Shown here: in pieces, positions 52,817 through 62,155 of the stretch
Layout of the letters: the number at the start of each line of letters is the position of its first letter
How positions within the stretch are numbered: position 1 is the stretch's first letter
From: an uncultured Alphaproteobacteria bacterium
GTDB lineage: Bacteria > Pseudomonadota > Alphaproteobacteria > HIMB59
Assembly (NCBI GenBank): GCA_902595525.1
Contig: CACJQJ010000001.1
Location: forward strand, 62,001-126,000
DNA length: 64,000 nucleotides
Direction: 5' to 3'
The notes under the pieces: generated by a model
Told to the model about the DNA's origin: nothing
Database searches by the model: none
What the model saw: only the letters and a program-made list of their open reading frames with translations
Position numbers and translations under genes: made by a program

Positions 52817-53680
52817 ATGGCAGTAAAACATCATGACCCAATAGGTAGATACGTTACCATCGAGGTAGATGGTCAACAGTATAAAGTCTTTTATCTTTCA
52901 AATGGAAAAGGCACTCCATTAGTATGTCAGCATACTGCTGGATGCCACAATCATCAGTGGAGAGGATTACTGGAAGATGAAGAAATTACTCAAAATTATC
53001 AAGTTATTGCTTACGACCTTCCAAGACATGGTAAATCAGATCCACCTCATAATACAGAATGGTGGAAAGAGGAATACAAATTAACAGCAGAGCATTACTG
53101 TAATTTTATTGTAGAACTTTGTAAGGCCTTAGACCTTGAAAACCCTATATTTATGGGTTCTTCTTTTGGAGGAAACGTGGCTCTTCAATTAGCTCTAAAG
53201 TATCCTAACAAATTTAAAGCTGTGATCCCTGTCGAGGCTGCGCATTATTCCCCTGGCTTTTATATTGATTGGTGGAGGCATCCTCATGCCAATGCAGCTC
53301 AAGTGTGTGGTAGTGGTGTTTGGGATTTAATGGCCCCACAATCTCCAGATATGGATAGATGGTTGACTTGGCATTATTACACTCAAGGATCAGAGGCTTT
53401 TAAAGGAGACCTTCATTTTTATTCAGTTGATCATGATTTAAGAGATGAGCTACAAAATATCGATGGTCACAAGTGCCCTGTTATCATGCTGACTGGTACT
53501 TATGACTACCTAACCCCTCCCGAAGCAACAGAAGATACTGCCAGACAAATAAAAGGAGGAGTTTATATTGAAATGAGAGATATTGGTCATTTCCCGATGA
53601 GTGAAAACCATGAAGTCTTTAGAGTATATTTATTAGAGGCACTCAGAATTATTAAGGAAAAGACTGATTACAACTCTTAA
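52817..53680 (+). CDS. alpha/beta hydrolase
   Basis: A 287-residue alpha/beta-fold hydrolase with a complete triad: nucleophile Ser116 in GSSFG (114-118), Asp230 in LTGTYD, and His258 in DIGHFPMSE. The oxyanion region is CQHTAGCHNHQWRG (37-50), with an unusual Cys/His cluster. A cap region lies around 140-200, rich in Trp and His. It is probably an esterase, amidase or C-C hydrolase acting in the cytoplasm on a product or precursor of the cluster's substrate. An AAAGGA lies seven bases upstream of ATG. Confidence 0.82.
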   Translation: MAVKHHDPIGRYVTIEVDGQQYKVFYLSNGKGTPLVCQHTAGCHNHQWRGLLEDEEITQNYQVIAYDLPRHGKSDPPHNTEWWKEEYKLTAEHYCNFIVELCKALDLENPIFMGSSFGGNVALQLALKYPNKFKAVIPVEAAHYSPGFYIDWWRHPHANAAQVCGSGVWDLMAPQSPDMDRWLTWHYYTQGSEAFKGDLHFYSVDHDLRDELQNIDGHKCPVIMLTGTYDYLTPPEATEDTARQIKGGVYIEMRDIGHFPMSENHEVFRVYLLEALRIIKEKTDYNS

Positions 53681-53694
53681 TTCAAGTTTGAGTT

Positions 53695-55749
53695 ATGGTC
53701 GCTAATCTTTATTGGTTTTTTTTCTTTCTTGTCCTTTATATAAGCTTTTGTCTTTTTTGGGGAGCTAGAACTCTTAGAAAAAATAAAACCCCTGAGGCTT
53801 ACTATTTAGCAGATAGAAGTGTATCTCCTTGGGTATTCTTTTTCTCTGCAACAGTAACTACATTTGCAGGCATAACTATCATTTCTTTTCCATCATTAAT
53901 TTATGCAGATGGATACTCTTTTCTAGCTACTGCTGCAATTGTAATAACAATTCCTCTCGGAAGTATACTATTTTTTAAAAGGCAGTGGATGCTAAGTAGA
54001 AAATTTAATTTTATCACTCCAGGAGAGATGTATTATAAATATTATCAAAGTAATACTCTTAGAATTGTAGTACTAATAATCGGATTATTTTTTGCTGTTC
54101 CATTTCTTGGTATAATTATTGGATCAACAGGTAATGTTGTAGAGTTTATTAGTGGAGGTGAAATAACTAGAGACTCTGCAATGTGGGCACTAACTGCTGT
54201 TGTCTTATTTTATATAGTATCTGGTGGATTTAAACCCATGGTGAGTGTAAGCGTTGTTCAATCATGGTTATTTTTTGTTTTTTTCTTAGCACTTGGTGTT
54301 GGTGTATTTAATTACTTAGGAGGTTTAAGTTTTTTTGAAGACCTATCTATGGCGAATAGCTTTATATCTTTCGGAGCTTGGGGAACTACTGGAGGTTACG
54401 GAGGCGGTGATATTTCAGGATATTTCAACGTTCCTGGTGTAATTCAGTGGGTTGCAGGTATTGGAAAAAACAACCCATTAGGAGGACCTTGGACAGCAGT
54501 TATGATTTTATCCTTTACTCTCTCTTATATGGGTATTGTGCTTTCTCCTACATTTTCGATGTGGAGCTATTCAGTAAAATCACCGAGGTCATTTTATTTT
54601 TATCAAGTTTGGGGTTCAGGTGCTGTTGTTGGAATATTTTTATTTATATTCGCCCCTTTATTAGGTGTAGGAGCACATCTTCTTGGAGCTAATAGTATTG
54701 TCAATTCAAATGGTTTTGCCATTAACCAAATATTCCCTGAGTTAAGTCTACAAAATATATCATCTTTAATTTATGTGTTTGTTGAAAGCTTTAGTAATCT
54801 CTCACCAATTATTGTTGGATTTTTAGCAATATCCATAATTGCTGCGCTGCAATCTACATTATCTGCTTTTTTAATGACTTCAGGCAGCATGGTGGCAAGA
54901 GATCTCTATAGACCATATATCGATAGTAACCCTACATGGAAAAGAGAGTTATTAGTTGCTAGGTTAGCAATGTTGTTATTAAGCCTAGCGGCACTGTATC
55001 TTGCAACTTTTTTTGAAACTTCTCTAATACTACTTGGTGGATTAGCAATCGCTTTTGGTTTCCAATTGTTTCCTGTTTTACTTGGAATGCTTTGGTTTAA
55101 ATGGATCACAAGAGGTGGGGCAATTCTTGGACTCATCACCGGATTAGGTTTTGTAACTTTAGCTGAAACTTTTGGTCATAAGCTAACAGGAAATTCTCTT
55201 CCTTGGGGGCGATGGCCACTAACAATCTACTCTGGGTTATGGGGTTTATTCTTTAATGTGATTGTATGTTTTTTATCCTCTATATTTGCAAGTAATGATA
55301 CAGATAAAGAACATCGAGCGTCATTTCATAATTTTTTAAATGAACATATGGGTATTCACCCATCAAGAAAAAAAATAAAATCTCTTGCTTATGTCTTCTT
55401 TTTAATTTGGGCATTCTTCTCTATCGGCCCAGGTTTAATTTTCGGAAACTTAATATTTGGTAGTGCGGATCAAAGTTATGATAATTGGGTGATGGGAGTC
55501 CCTTCACTATGGGCTTACCAAATAATTTGGTGGGTAGCAGGTATATTTCTAATTTGGTTTTTAGCCAATAAGATGGACTTATCGACTTTGCCAAAAAAAC
55601 CCATACTAAATGGTGATGAACATTTGGCACCTGACGATGTTGAGGAGCAAGGAAACTATATTGACAGAATGGGGGGAGGGTATGGTTGGCCACTTATATT
55701 AATAGGTATGGCTGTGGCAACTGTAATACTTTCCGTTTATGCATTATGA
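53695..55749 (+). CDS. sodium:solute symporter (SSS family)
   Basis: A 684-residue membrane protein with about 13-15 helices and SSS hallmarks: YYLADRSVSPWVFFFSATVTTFAG (helix 1 sodium-site region), SFPSLIYADGYSF, TPGEMYYKYY, and the late helix SIIAALQSTLSAFLMTSGSMVARDLYRPY whose Ser/Thr pair contributes to the Na+ site. The C-terminus is extended by about 150 residues with two more membrane helices and a polar loop. It sits between the hydrolase and the amidohydrolase subunits, so it is the likely uptake route for the substrate of that enzyme. SSS substrates include amino acids, urea, pantothenate and sugars; the specific one is not readable. Confidence 0.88.
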   Translation: MVANLYWFFFFLVLYISFCLFWGARTLRKNKTPEAYYLADRSVSPWVFFFSATVTTFAGITIISFPSLIYADGYSFLATAAIVITIPLGSILFFKRQWMLSRKFNFITPGEMYYKYYQSNTLRIVVLIIGLFFAVPFLGIIIGSTGNVVEFISGGEITRDSAMWALTAVVLFYIVSGGFKPMVSVSVVQSWLFFVFFLALGVGVFNYLGGLSFFEDLSMANSFISFGAWGTTGGYGGGDISGYFNVPGVIQWVAGIGKNNPLGGPWTAVMILSFTLSYMGIVLSPTFSMWSYSVKSPRSFYFYQVWGSGAVVGIFLFIFAPLLGVGAHLLGANSIVNSNGFAINQIFPELSLQNISSLIYVFVESFSNLSPIIVGFLAISIIAALQSTLSAFLMTSGSMVARDLYRPYIDSNPTWKRELLVARLAMLLLSLAALYLATFFETSLILLGGLAIAFGFQLFPVLLGMLWFKWITRGGAILGLITGLGFVTLAETFGHKLTGNSLPWGRWPLTIYSGLWGLFFNVIVCFLSSIFASNDTDKEHRASFHNFLNEHMGIHPSRKKIKSLAYVFFLIWAFFSIGPGLIFGNLIFGSADQSYDNWVMGVPSLWAYQIIWWVAGIFLIWFLANKMDLSTLPKKPILNGDEHLAPDDVEEQGNYIDRMGGGYGWPLILIGMAVATVILSVYAL

Positions 55750-55768
55750 TGATAATGTACTTAAAACT

Positions 55769-55776
55769 GAGGAGGA
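55769..55776 (+). other. orphan Shine-Dalgarno-like site
   Basis: GAGGAGGA followed by ATAAG matches the spacing seen before the binding-protein ATG at 9635, yet here no ATG follows. The next possible starts (TTG 55793, GTG 55795) are 17-19 bases away, and the GTG frame stops after 16 codons, three codons before the next gene. Confidence 0.3.
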
Positions 55777-55854
55777 ATAAGAATTTTTCGTATTGTGTTT
55801 CATTATTTGGAACAAAAAACTGTGCGAAAGGTTAACTATATCTAAAATAGAACT

Positions 55855-56283
55855 ATGTCTGATTACAGTTATAAGCACCCGTCAAACGTCCAATTAAATA
55901 AAGGCCATAAACACACTGATGATTTTATTACCAAAAAATACATATTAAAAATGTTGAGAGATCCTCAAAAATTAAAATCTCTAATTGAAGAGCATAGAGC
56001 AACTCCAATTGGAAGGGCTGCCACTCGAGACCACGGCGTTATTCAGCACAGTCAAGATCTCCAAACATTATTAGATAAGTTAAGAAGAGGAAGTAAAGAA
56101 AATGGTTTTGTAACTGTTTGTTTAAGAAGGCATGAAGATTATAGAGTTGGAATAACAACAGGAGTTAGAGGTGAGCCAGTTGAAATTACTGAAGACTCTT
56201 ATTCATCTGAGGAAGCATGTGAACATGCAATATTTTTAAAAAGAATTAACAGACTACTTGAGGAGTATAGCGGGGAAGAGTAA
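55855..56283 (+). CDS. dimethylformamidase-like small subunit
   Basis: A 142-residue soluble protein, basic in the middle (RRGSKENGFVTVCLRRHEDYRVGI) and acidic at the end (EEACEHAIFLKRINRLLEEYSGEE). Bacterial N,N-dimethylformamidase has a light chain of about 132 residues encoded just before the heavy chain; length, order and the TAATG overlap with the next gene all match. The light chain has no catalytic residues and stabilises the heavy chain in known enzymes. Identification rests chiefly on the very well-supported neighbour. Confidence 0.72.
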   Translation: MSDYSYKHPSNVQLNKGHKHTDDFITKKYILKMLRDPQKLKSLIEEHRATPIGRAATRDHGVIQHSQDLQTLLDKLRRGSKENGFVTVCLRRHEDYRVGITTGVRGEPVEITEDSYSSEEACEHAIFLKRINRLLEEYSGEE

Positions 56284-58637
56284 TGTTAAAAATAACAGGT
56301 TATAGTGATAAGTACTCAGCTCACCCGGGCGAAGAAGTTAAATTTTATATTAATGCTGAATACAATGACAGTTATGAAGTTCAATTAGTCCGCTTAATAC
56401 ACGGTGATACAAATCCTGAAGGCCCAGGATATAAAGAGGCCGAAATAGATGCTAGTTGCAATGGAACTTATCAAGGGAAAAACCAGAGAATACATGGTGG
56501 ATCATATATCATCATGCCTCAACACGATAATTTAAATTTAGAAAGCTTCACTATGCAGGCTTACATTTTCCCAACCACCCCTGACAAAGGCAGACAAGGA
56601 ATTTTCACCAAATTTAATGAAGAAGAAAAAAAAGGCTATGGCCTTTTCGTTAATGATGAAGGCTGTTTATCTGTAGAAATTGGTGATGGCTCTCAGGTTG
56701 TTACTGTCTCCTCAGAAAAAAAGCTTTTAAGAAAGGTCTGGTATCTAGTTATTGCAACATTTGATGCTCAATCGAGAAGGCTTACCCTTCATCAAGAACC
56801 TAGAGTTACATCTACAAATGGTGGCTTGGGTATGGCTATTTTGAATCCAATTGAAGAAACCTCAGCTATTATTGAGACCACTAGCTCAGTTTTACCTGCA
56901 GCTAATGACTCTCCATTGTTAATTGCTGCCACAACACTCAACAATAGATCAGGCAGACATATTTTTGGCGGACATTTTAAAGAGGTACCTCACCCTATTG
57001 AATTACCTGAGCAAACAAAGACATTTAATGGAAAAATAGACAGACCTAGATTATCTAATATTGCGCTATCGAAGGCTGAAATTGAAACACTTGCATCAAG
57101 CTATGATGAGTGTAATACCACTGTCAGGTCAACAGTCGTAGGTGCCTGGGATTTTCACGCGAATATTGGCAAAAACATTGCCTCAACAAAGATTGTTGAT
57201 ACTTCTCCAAATAATCACCACGGATTTATTATTAATATGCCAAACAGAGGTATGACAGGACATAACTGGACAGCGGATGAAATGGTTTTCCATCATAAAC
57301 CTGAGGAATACGGTGCAATTCATTTTCATGACGATGATATAGACGATGCAAGATGGGATGTAGACTTTACTTTAAAAGTACCTGAGGGATTAAAAAGTGG
57401 TGTCTACGCTGCAAGACTAAGAGTAGACGGACGAGAGGAATCAGAAAATGAGGACTATATTCCATTTTGTGTTAAACCTCCCAAGGGGACAGCAACTGCA
57501 AAAACTTTATTCTTATTGCCTACTAATAGTTACATGGCTTACTCCAATGATAATCTTGGAACCAACTCTGTGGTAGCACAATTGCTTGCAGGTAAAGTGC
57601 CTGTGCTTGAGCCGGCAGATTTATATTTAAATGAACATAGAGAGTACGGGCTATCAACTTACTCACTTCACTCAGACGGACATGGTGTATCAATATCGTC
57701 AAGACTAAGACCAATCCTTAATATGAGACCCAAATACAGACATTGGCTTTCTCCTTCATTATGGCAACTCAATGCCGACTTACATCTTACTGATTGGCTA
57801 GAGGAAAAAGGTTTTGATTTTGATGTTCTGACAGATGAGGATTTGGAACATGAAGGTATAAATTTATTAAATCGTTATAAAGTTGTAATGACTGGAAGTC
57901 ACCCTGAGTATTCATCTGAGAAATATATGGACGCTCTAGAGTCATATCAAATGCAGGGTGGTAGATGTTTTTATCTAGGATCAGATGGATTTTATTGGAT
58001 TAGTGAGTATCATCCTGACAACCCTAATATTACCGAAGTTCGAAAAGGTGAAGCAGGCACAAGAGCATGGACATCTAACCCAGGTGAATACAATAATGCT
58101 TTTGATGGTAAATATGGAGGTATGTGGAGAGCTCGAGGGAGAATACCTTCTAAAGTTTGTGGGTTAACTTTTACATCTTATGGATTTGACGTGTCCTCTT
58201 ACTACAAAAGAGAAGAAGATAGTTTTAAACCTGAATGTTCATGGATCTTTGAGGGGATTGGAGCAGATGAGGTGATTGGTGATTTTGGTTTAGTTGGTGG
58301 AGGAGCTGCCGGTTTGGAGTTAGACAGATACGACTTAGAATTTGGAACCCCGCATAATGCTTATTATTTGGCTCGCTCGCAGGATCACTCTAATATGATG
58401 TTGCAAGTTAACGAGGAAATACACTTTGCTGTTCGCGGTTACTATGGTGGTGGTCATGAAAATCCAATGGTCAGAGCTGATATGATTTACTATAAAACAC
58501 CTAACAATGGAGCAATGTTTGCACCAGGGTCTTTGGCTTGGTGCGGTAGCCTCTCACATAATAATTACAATAATAATGTCTCTAGAATAATGGAAAATAC
58601 GCTTAAAGGTTTTTTAAAGGACGGGCCTTTACCTTAA
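56283..58637 (+). CDS. dimethylformamidase-like large subunit (iron amidohydrolase)
   Basis: A 784-residue protein, close to the ~762 residues of known DMFase heavy chains. Residues about 1-300 include a LamG/concanavalin-like sandwich (LNLESFTMQAYIFPTTPDKG; GAWDFHANIG); the rest is the DMFase C-terminal catalytic region. In a Paracoccus DMFase the iron is bound by two Tyr and one Glu (recalled as Tyr399, Tyr440, Glu521). Here Tyr420 (NSYMAYSND), Tyr460 (EYGLSTYSLHSDGHG) and Glu542 (GSHPEYSS) fall at nearly the same spacing (40 and 82 instead of 41 and 81), so the metal site looks intact. Expected reaction: hydrolysis of a small N-substituted amide to an acid and an amine, in the cytoplasm (no signal peptide). 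The natural substrate in seawater is unknown. Confidence 0.85.
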   Translation: MLKITGYSDKYSAHPGEEVKFYINAEYNDSYEVQLVRLIHGDTNPEGPGYKEAEIDASCNGTYQGKNQRIHGGSYIIMPQHDNLNLESFTMQAYIFPTTPDKGRQGIFTKFNEEEKKGYGLFVNDEGCLSVEIGDGSQVVTVSSEKKLLRKVWYLVIATFDAQSRRLTLHQEPRVTSTNGGLGMAILNPIEETSAIIETTSSVLPAANDSPLLIAATTLNNRSGRHIFGGHFKEVPHPIELPEQTKTFNGKIDRPRLSNIALSKAEIETLASSYDECNTTVRSTVVGAWDFHANIGKNIASTKIVDTSPNNHHGFIINMPNRGMTGHNWTADEMVFHHKPEEYGAIHFHDDDIDDARWDVDFTLKVPEGLKSGVYAARLRVDGREESENEDYIPFCVKPPKGTATAKTLFLLPTNSYMAYSNDNLGTNSVVAQLLAGKVPVLEPADLYLNEHREYGLSTYSLHSDGHGVSISSRLRPILNMRPKYRHWLSPSLWQLNADLHLTDWLEEKGFDFDVLTDEDLEHEGINLLNRYKVVMTGSHPEYSSEKYMDALESYQMQGGRCFYLGSDGFYWISEYHPDNPNITEVRKGEAGTRAWTSNPGEYNNAFDGKYGGMWRARGRIPSKVCGLTFTSYGFDVSSYYKREEDSFKPECSWIFEGIGADEVIGDFGLVGGGAAGLELDRYDLEFGTPHNAYYLARSQDHSNMMLQVNEEIHFAVRGYYGGGHENPMVRADMIYYKTPNNGAMFAPGSLAWCGSLSHNNYNNNVSRIMENTLKGFLKDGPLP

Positions 58638-58640
58638 ACT

Positions 58641-59000
58641 ATGAAAAAACAAAATATGCAGGAGATTCCATGGGGGAAAGAGACACTTGGCGCTCTAGAT
58701 ACTCCGTTAAATGAATTAGAAAAAAAAGCACTTCAAAATCTAGACATCGATAAATTAAACGATATGGCAGAGTGCCTTTTTGCTTTGAATAATAGACATT
58801 ATGGTCCTATTCCTGGGACATATATGGTTATGTGTGTTGAACCCGGTAAAACCTGGTGTGTTGGACAGCTCAGTGCTGATAGAGCAAAACCTTTTGTTCT
58901 TTTTCCTGAACTTGTTTTCGACTCAGTTGAAAAAGCAACAAAAGCTGCCGAAGCTCTTAAGGCTGAAAAAGCTGAGAGCGTACCCTGTAGAAATATCTAA
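58641..59000 (+). CDS. hypothetical protein of the amidohydrolase cluster
   Basis: A 119-residue protein with no recognised domain. It has a central HYGPIPGTYMVMCVEPGKTWCVGQL with two Cys, and an Ala/Glu/Lys helix near the end (KATKAAEALKAEKAES). It starts three bases after the large-subunit stop and ends four bases before the cupin start, so it is an obligate member of this run. It might be an accessory subunit; nothing in the sequence shows a catalytic role. Confidence 0.6.
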   Translation: MKKQNMQEIPWGKETLGALDTPLNELEKKALQNLDIDKLNDMAECLFALNNRHYGPIPGTYMVMCVEPGKTWCVGQLSADRAKPFVLFPELVFDSVEKATKAAEALKAEKAESVPCRNI

Positions 59001-59004
59001 CGAC

Positions 59005-59280
59005 ATGGCTAAAGCCAATGTCATGATTGATAATCAAAAAACTAGAGTTACAGAGTGGTCTTTTGAAGTTGGGGACTCAACTGGCCAGCATATTCATGAA
59101 TACGATTATGTGGTAGTGCCCTTGTTAGATGGGGAACTAAAAATTGTTAATCATGATGGTGAGGAAACAATTTCAAAACTAGCAAAAGGTGGATCCTACT
59201 TTAGAGAAAAGGGAGTTAACCACAATGTATTTAATAACAATGATTTTATTTATAAATTTATTGAGATAGAATTTAAGTAG
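59005..59280 (+). CDS. small cupin-domain protein
   Basis: A 91-residue single cupin. Metal-ligand-like residues are His and His in GQHIHEYDYV, Glu in the same strand, and His in EKGVNHNVFNN. A longer open frame from 58801 overlaps the previous gene and begins with unlikely hydrophobic sequence; ATG 59005 starts the conserved fold and is preferred. The small size fits cupins that bind a metal and act on, or sense, small molecules. It abuts the lactonase-like gene without a gap. Confidence 0.75.
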   Translation: MAKANVMIDNQKTRVTEWSFEVGDSTGQHIHEYDYVVVPLLDGELKIVNHDGEETISKLAKGGSYFREKGVNHNVFNNNDFIYKFIEIEFK

Positions 59281-60234
59281 ATGGAAAAAAAATTAAGCGT
59301 TAGTTACAAAAAATCTGATTTAGATCAATTTGATAAAATTATTACAAATAAACAAACAGATCAAAAAGTTAAAGAATATTCCATAAAAGAAGCAATTGAA
59401 GAGTCAAAAAAAGAATATAGTCACTTAACGAACTCACAAGTTTCTACTGACATGAGGCTCTATATGTTCCAGACCGGAACTCTAAAAACAAAAATGAAAT
59501 ATATAAAAATGAATCAATCTAATGAGGACTTTGAGATACCTGTTCCATGGTTTTTGATAAGACACCCAAAAGGGGATGTGGTCATTGACGGAGGCAATGC
59601 AAAAGAGGTAAGTGAAGATAAACATGCTCATTGGGGTTCTGTTGTTGCGGCTTATGATCCAATTATGGGAAAAACTGAAAATTGTATCGATCAACTTAAC
59701 TCTATTGGGGTTAATCCAGCAGGTATAAGATATGTCTTACATTCTCATCTTCACCTCGATCACTCAGGTGGTGTTGGAAGGTTTCCTAATGCAACACACC
59801 TAGTTCAACAAAAGGAATATGATTATGCTTTTAATCCTGATTGGTTCTCAAAGCCTGCTTATATTAGAAAAGACTTTGATAAACCTGGAATTAATTGGAA
59901 ATTTTTAAGAGATAAAAATGATGACTTTTATGACTTATATGGCGACGGATCAATAATTGTAATTTTTACTCCGGGGCATGCACCGGGCCATCAGTCTTTT
60001 TTAGTTAATTTACCAAATTCAGGTTATGTGTTGCTTACTATAGATGCAGCTTACACAATGGATCATTGGAACAATTTAACACTACCAGGTCTTGTTTGCT
60101 CTGCTGTTGACGTTGTTGACTCTGTAAAAAAACTCAAAAAAATTGCAAAAGACAAAAATGCTACAGTAGTCACAGGGCACGACCCGAATGCTTGGGAAGA
60201 ATTTAAAAAAGCCCCAATGTTTTATTACGACTAA
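59281..60234 (+). CDS. metallo-beta-lactamase-fold hydrolase, lactonase-like
   Basis: A 317-residue MBL-fold enzyme of the AttM/AiiA N-acyl-homoserine-lactonase group. The zinc motif HxHxDH is His156-Leu-His158-Leu-Asp160-His161; further ligands are His in FTPGHAPGHQS, Asp in LLTIDAAYTMD and His in VVTGHDP. The N-terminal ~55 residues are a Lys-rich extra segment. Lactonases of this group also open gamma-lactones in catabolism, so a role in substrate breakdown is as likely as quorum quenching. Last gene of the rhodopsin-amidohydrolase run, three bases before xylA. Confidence 0.8.
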   Translation: MEKKLSVSYKKSDLDQFDKIITNKQTDQKVKEYSIKEAIEESKKEYSHLTNSQVSTDMRLYMFQTGTLKTKMKYIKMNQSNEDFEIPVPWFLIRHPKGDVVIDGGNAKEVSEDKHAHWGSVVAAYDPIMGKTENCIDQLNSIGVNPAGIRYVLHSHLHLDHSGGVGRFPNATHLVQQKEYDYAFNPDWFSKPAYIRKDFDKPGINWKFLRDKNDDFYDLYGDGSIIVIFTPGHAPGHQSFLVNLPNSGYVLLTIDAAYTMDHWNNLTLPGLVCSAVDVVDSVKKLKKIAKDKNATVVTGHDPNAWEEFKKAPMFYYD

Positions 60235-60237
60235 TTT

Positions 60238-61545
60238 ATGTCTGACTATTTCAAAGATATACCTACAATTAAATATGAAGGTAGAGACTCTGCAAATCCA
60301 CTTTCATTTAAATTTTATGATGCAAATAAAAAAATTCTAGGAAAAACATTAGAGGAACATCTGAGAATGGCAGTATGTTACTGGCACACTTTTAATTGGC
60401 CAGGGGGTGACCCTTTTGGAGGACAGACTTTTTTAAGACCATGGATGGAAGTAGGAGATAAAATAGAACAAGCAAAAGATAAGCTCAATAATGCATTCGA
60501 ATTTTTTGAAAAATTAGGAATACCATATTTCTGTTTTCATGATGTAGATGTTGCTCCAGAGGGTGAAAGTTTTTCAGAGACAGAAAAAATTCAAAAAACG
60601 ATTATTGATGAAATTTCAAAAAAACTTGAAACAAGTAAAGTAAAACTTCTTTGGGGAACAGCAAATTTATTCAGTCATCGAAGGTACATGTCTGGTGCTG
60701 CTACTAATCCTGATCCTGATGTTTTTCAATATGCAGCAGCTCAAGTGAAGATGTGTATGGAAAATACAATGTTTTTAGGTGGACAAAATTATGTTTTATG
60801 GGGAGGCAGAGAGGGTTATGAAACAATTCTAAATACTAATATGAAACAAGAATATGATCAACTTGGTAGATTTTTGAACATGGTAGCTGAGCATAAGCAC
60901 AAAATTGGTTTCAAGGGTTTACTTCTGATTGAGCCTAAACCCCACGAGCCAACAAAACATCAATATGATTTTGACTCTGCTAATGTTTTTGCATTTCTTC
61001 AAAAATATGGTTTAGAAAAAGAATTCAAGCTAAACATCGAACAAAATCACGCTATTTTAGCAAAACATTCATTTGAGCACGAGATTGCCTATGCACTTTC
61101 CAATGACATCTTTGGGAGTATTGACATTAACAGAGGAGACTATTTAGTAGGATGGGACACAGACCAATTCCCAAACAATGTAGAAGAATTAGTTTTACCT
61201 TTTTATTATATTTTTAAAAATGGCGGTTTTTCCTCAGGAGGTCTTAATATGGATGCTAAGATTAGAAGACAATCAATAGATCCTGAAGATCTATTCTATG
61301 CACATATTGGCTCTATGGATATTTGTGCAAGAACTCTTATTGCTGTTGAAAAAATGATTAACGATGGTAGTTATGAAAATTTTTTAAAACAAAGATATGA
61401 ACAGTGGGCCTCTGAAAAACAACTTATGACTTCAATGTCTCTTCAAGATATTCATAAAAAAGTCATTGCTAAAAATATAAATCCTCAACCAAAGTCCGGT
61501 CGCCAAGAATATCTTGAAAATCTAATTAATTCTTTTGTCGATTGA
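60238..61545 (+). CDS. xylA: xylose isomerase
   Basis: A 435-residue class II xylose isomerase. It has His101 and Asp104 in [10 protein letters not shown] (same numbers as in E. coli XylA), [10 protein letters not shown], the metal Glu in [18 protein letters not shown], the His/Glu of [18 protein letters not shown] and [19 protein letters not shown]. Converts D-xylose to D-xylulose with Mg2+. It begins three bases after the lactonase gene, so it is at least transcribed from the same direction; the partner kinase xylB is at 1.2 kb. Complete and typical. Confidence 0.95.
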   Translation: MSDYFKDIPTIKYEGRDSANPLSFKFYDANKKILGKTLEEHLRMAVCYWHTFNWPGGDPFGGQTFLRPWMEVGDKIEQAKDKLNNAFEFFEKLGIPYFCFHDVDVAPEGESFSETEKIQKTIIDEISKKLETSKVKLLWGTANLFSHRRYMSGAATNPDPDVFQYAAAQVKMCMENTMFLGGQNYVLWGGREGYETILNTNMKQEYDQLGRFLNMVAEHKHKIGFKGLLLIEPKPHEPTKHQYDFDSANVFAFLQKYGLEKEFKLNIEQNHAILAKHSFEHEIAYALSNDIFGSIDINRGDYLVGWDTDQFPNNVEELVLPFYYIFKNGGFSSGGLNMDAKIRRQSIDPEDLFYAHIGSMDICARTLIAVEKMINDGSYENFLKQRYEQWASEKQLMTSMSLQDIHKKVIAKNINPQPKSGRQEYLENLINSFVD

Positions 61546-61549
61546 GTCA

Positions 61550-62155
61550 ATGAAAATTACAAAATTTTTATTTGATTTAGGTAATGTTTTTTTTGATTGG
61601 GATCCACATTATGTATTTAAAAATATCATTCCTGATCAGACTAAAAGAGAATATTTTATGAATACAATCGCGTTCCCTCATTTAGATATGAGATGCGATG
61701 CTGGAGTAAAAATTGATGACGCAGTTAAAGATGCAATAAAAAGTTACCCTAATTATGAGAATGAAATAAAGCAATATTATCCAAATCACAGGAATATGGT
61801 TAACGGGGTTTATCAAGATACAGTTGATATTTTTAGAAAAATAAAATCAAGTGGTTACCCCTGCTATGTCTTGTCAAACTGGTCAGATGAGACTTATGAG
61901 GGTATGGAGGATCAACACCCATTCCTGAAAGAATTTGATGATAAAATTATCTCCGGTAGAGAGTTTTTAGTAAAACCAGACCCTGAAATTTATAAATTAG
62001 CGATTTCAAGATTTAATTTAACACCTGAACAAACTCTTTTCATTGATGATCGTATTGAAAATATTGAGGCGGCTCAATCACTTGGCTTTCAAACTATTCA
62101 TTTAACTGATCCACTGACAATAAAAAGTAAAATAGCAAATCATATAATTGTTTAA
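61550..62155 (+). CDS. HAD-family hydrolase
   Basis: About 201 residues, HAD subfamily IA. Motif I LFDLGNVFFDWD with nucleophile Asp; motif II LSNWS; motif III Lys in LVKPDPEIYK; motif IV FIDDRIENI. The ATG at 61550 is preferred over the upstream TTG at 61535 that overlaps xylA. Likely a phosphatase for a small phosphorylated metabolite such as a sugar phosphate, cytoplasmic. It overlaps the next gene by eight bases. Confidence 0.82.
   Translation: MKITKFLFDLGNVFFDWDPHYVFKNIIPDQTKREYFMNTIAFPHLDMRCDAGVKIDDAVKDAIKSYPNYENEIKQYYPNHRNMVNGVYQDTVDIFRKIKSSGYPCYVLSNWSDETYEGMEDQHPFLKEFDDKIISGREFLVKPDPEIYKLAISRFNLTPEQTLFIDDRIENIEAAQSLGFQTIHLTDPLTIKSKIANHIIV

Noticed and set aside
58801..59004. N-terminal extension of the cupin gene back to 58801
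   Set aside because: It overlaps the 119-residue gene in another frame and has no conserved sequence; ATG 59005 starts the fold.
59281..60234. Quorum-quenching lactonase as the firm function
   Set aside because: The MBL fold and zinc motif are clear, but the family includes many catabolic lactonases; context favours catabolism and nothing here shows acyl-homoserine lactone signalling.
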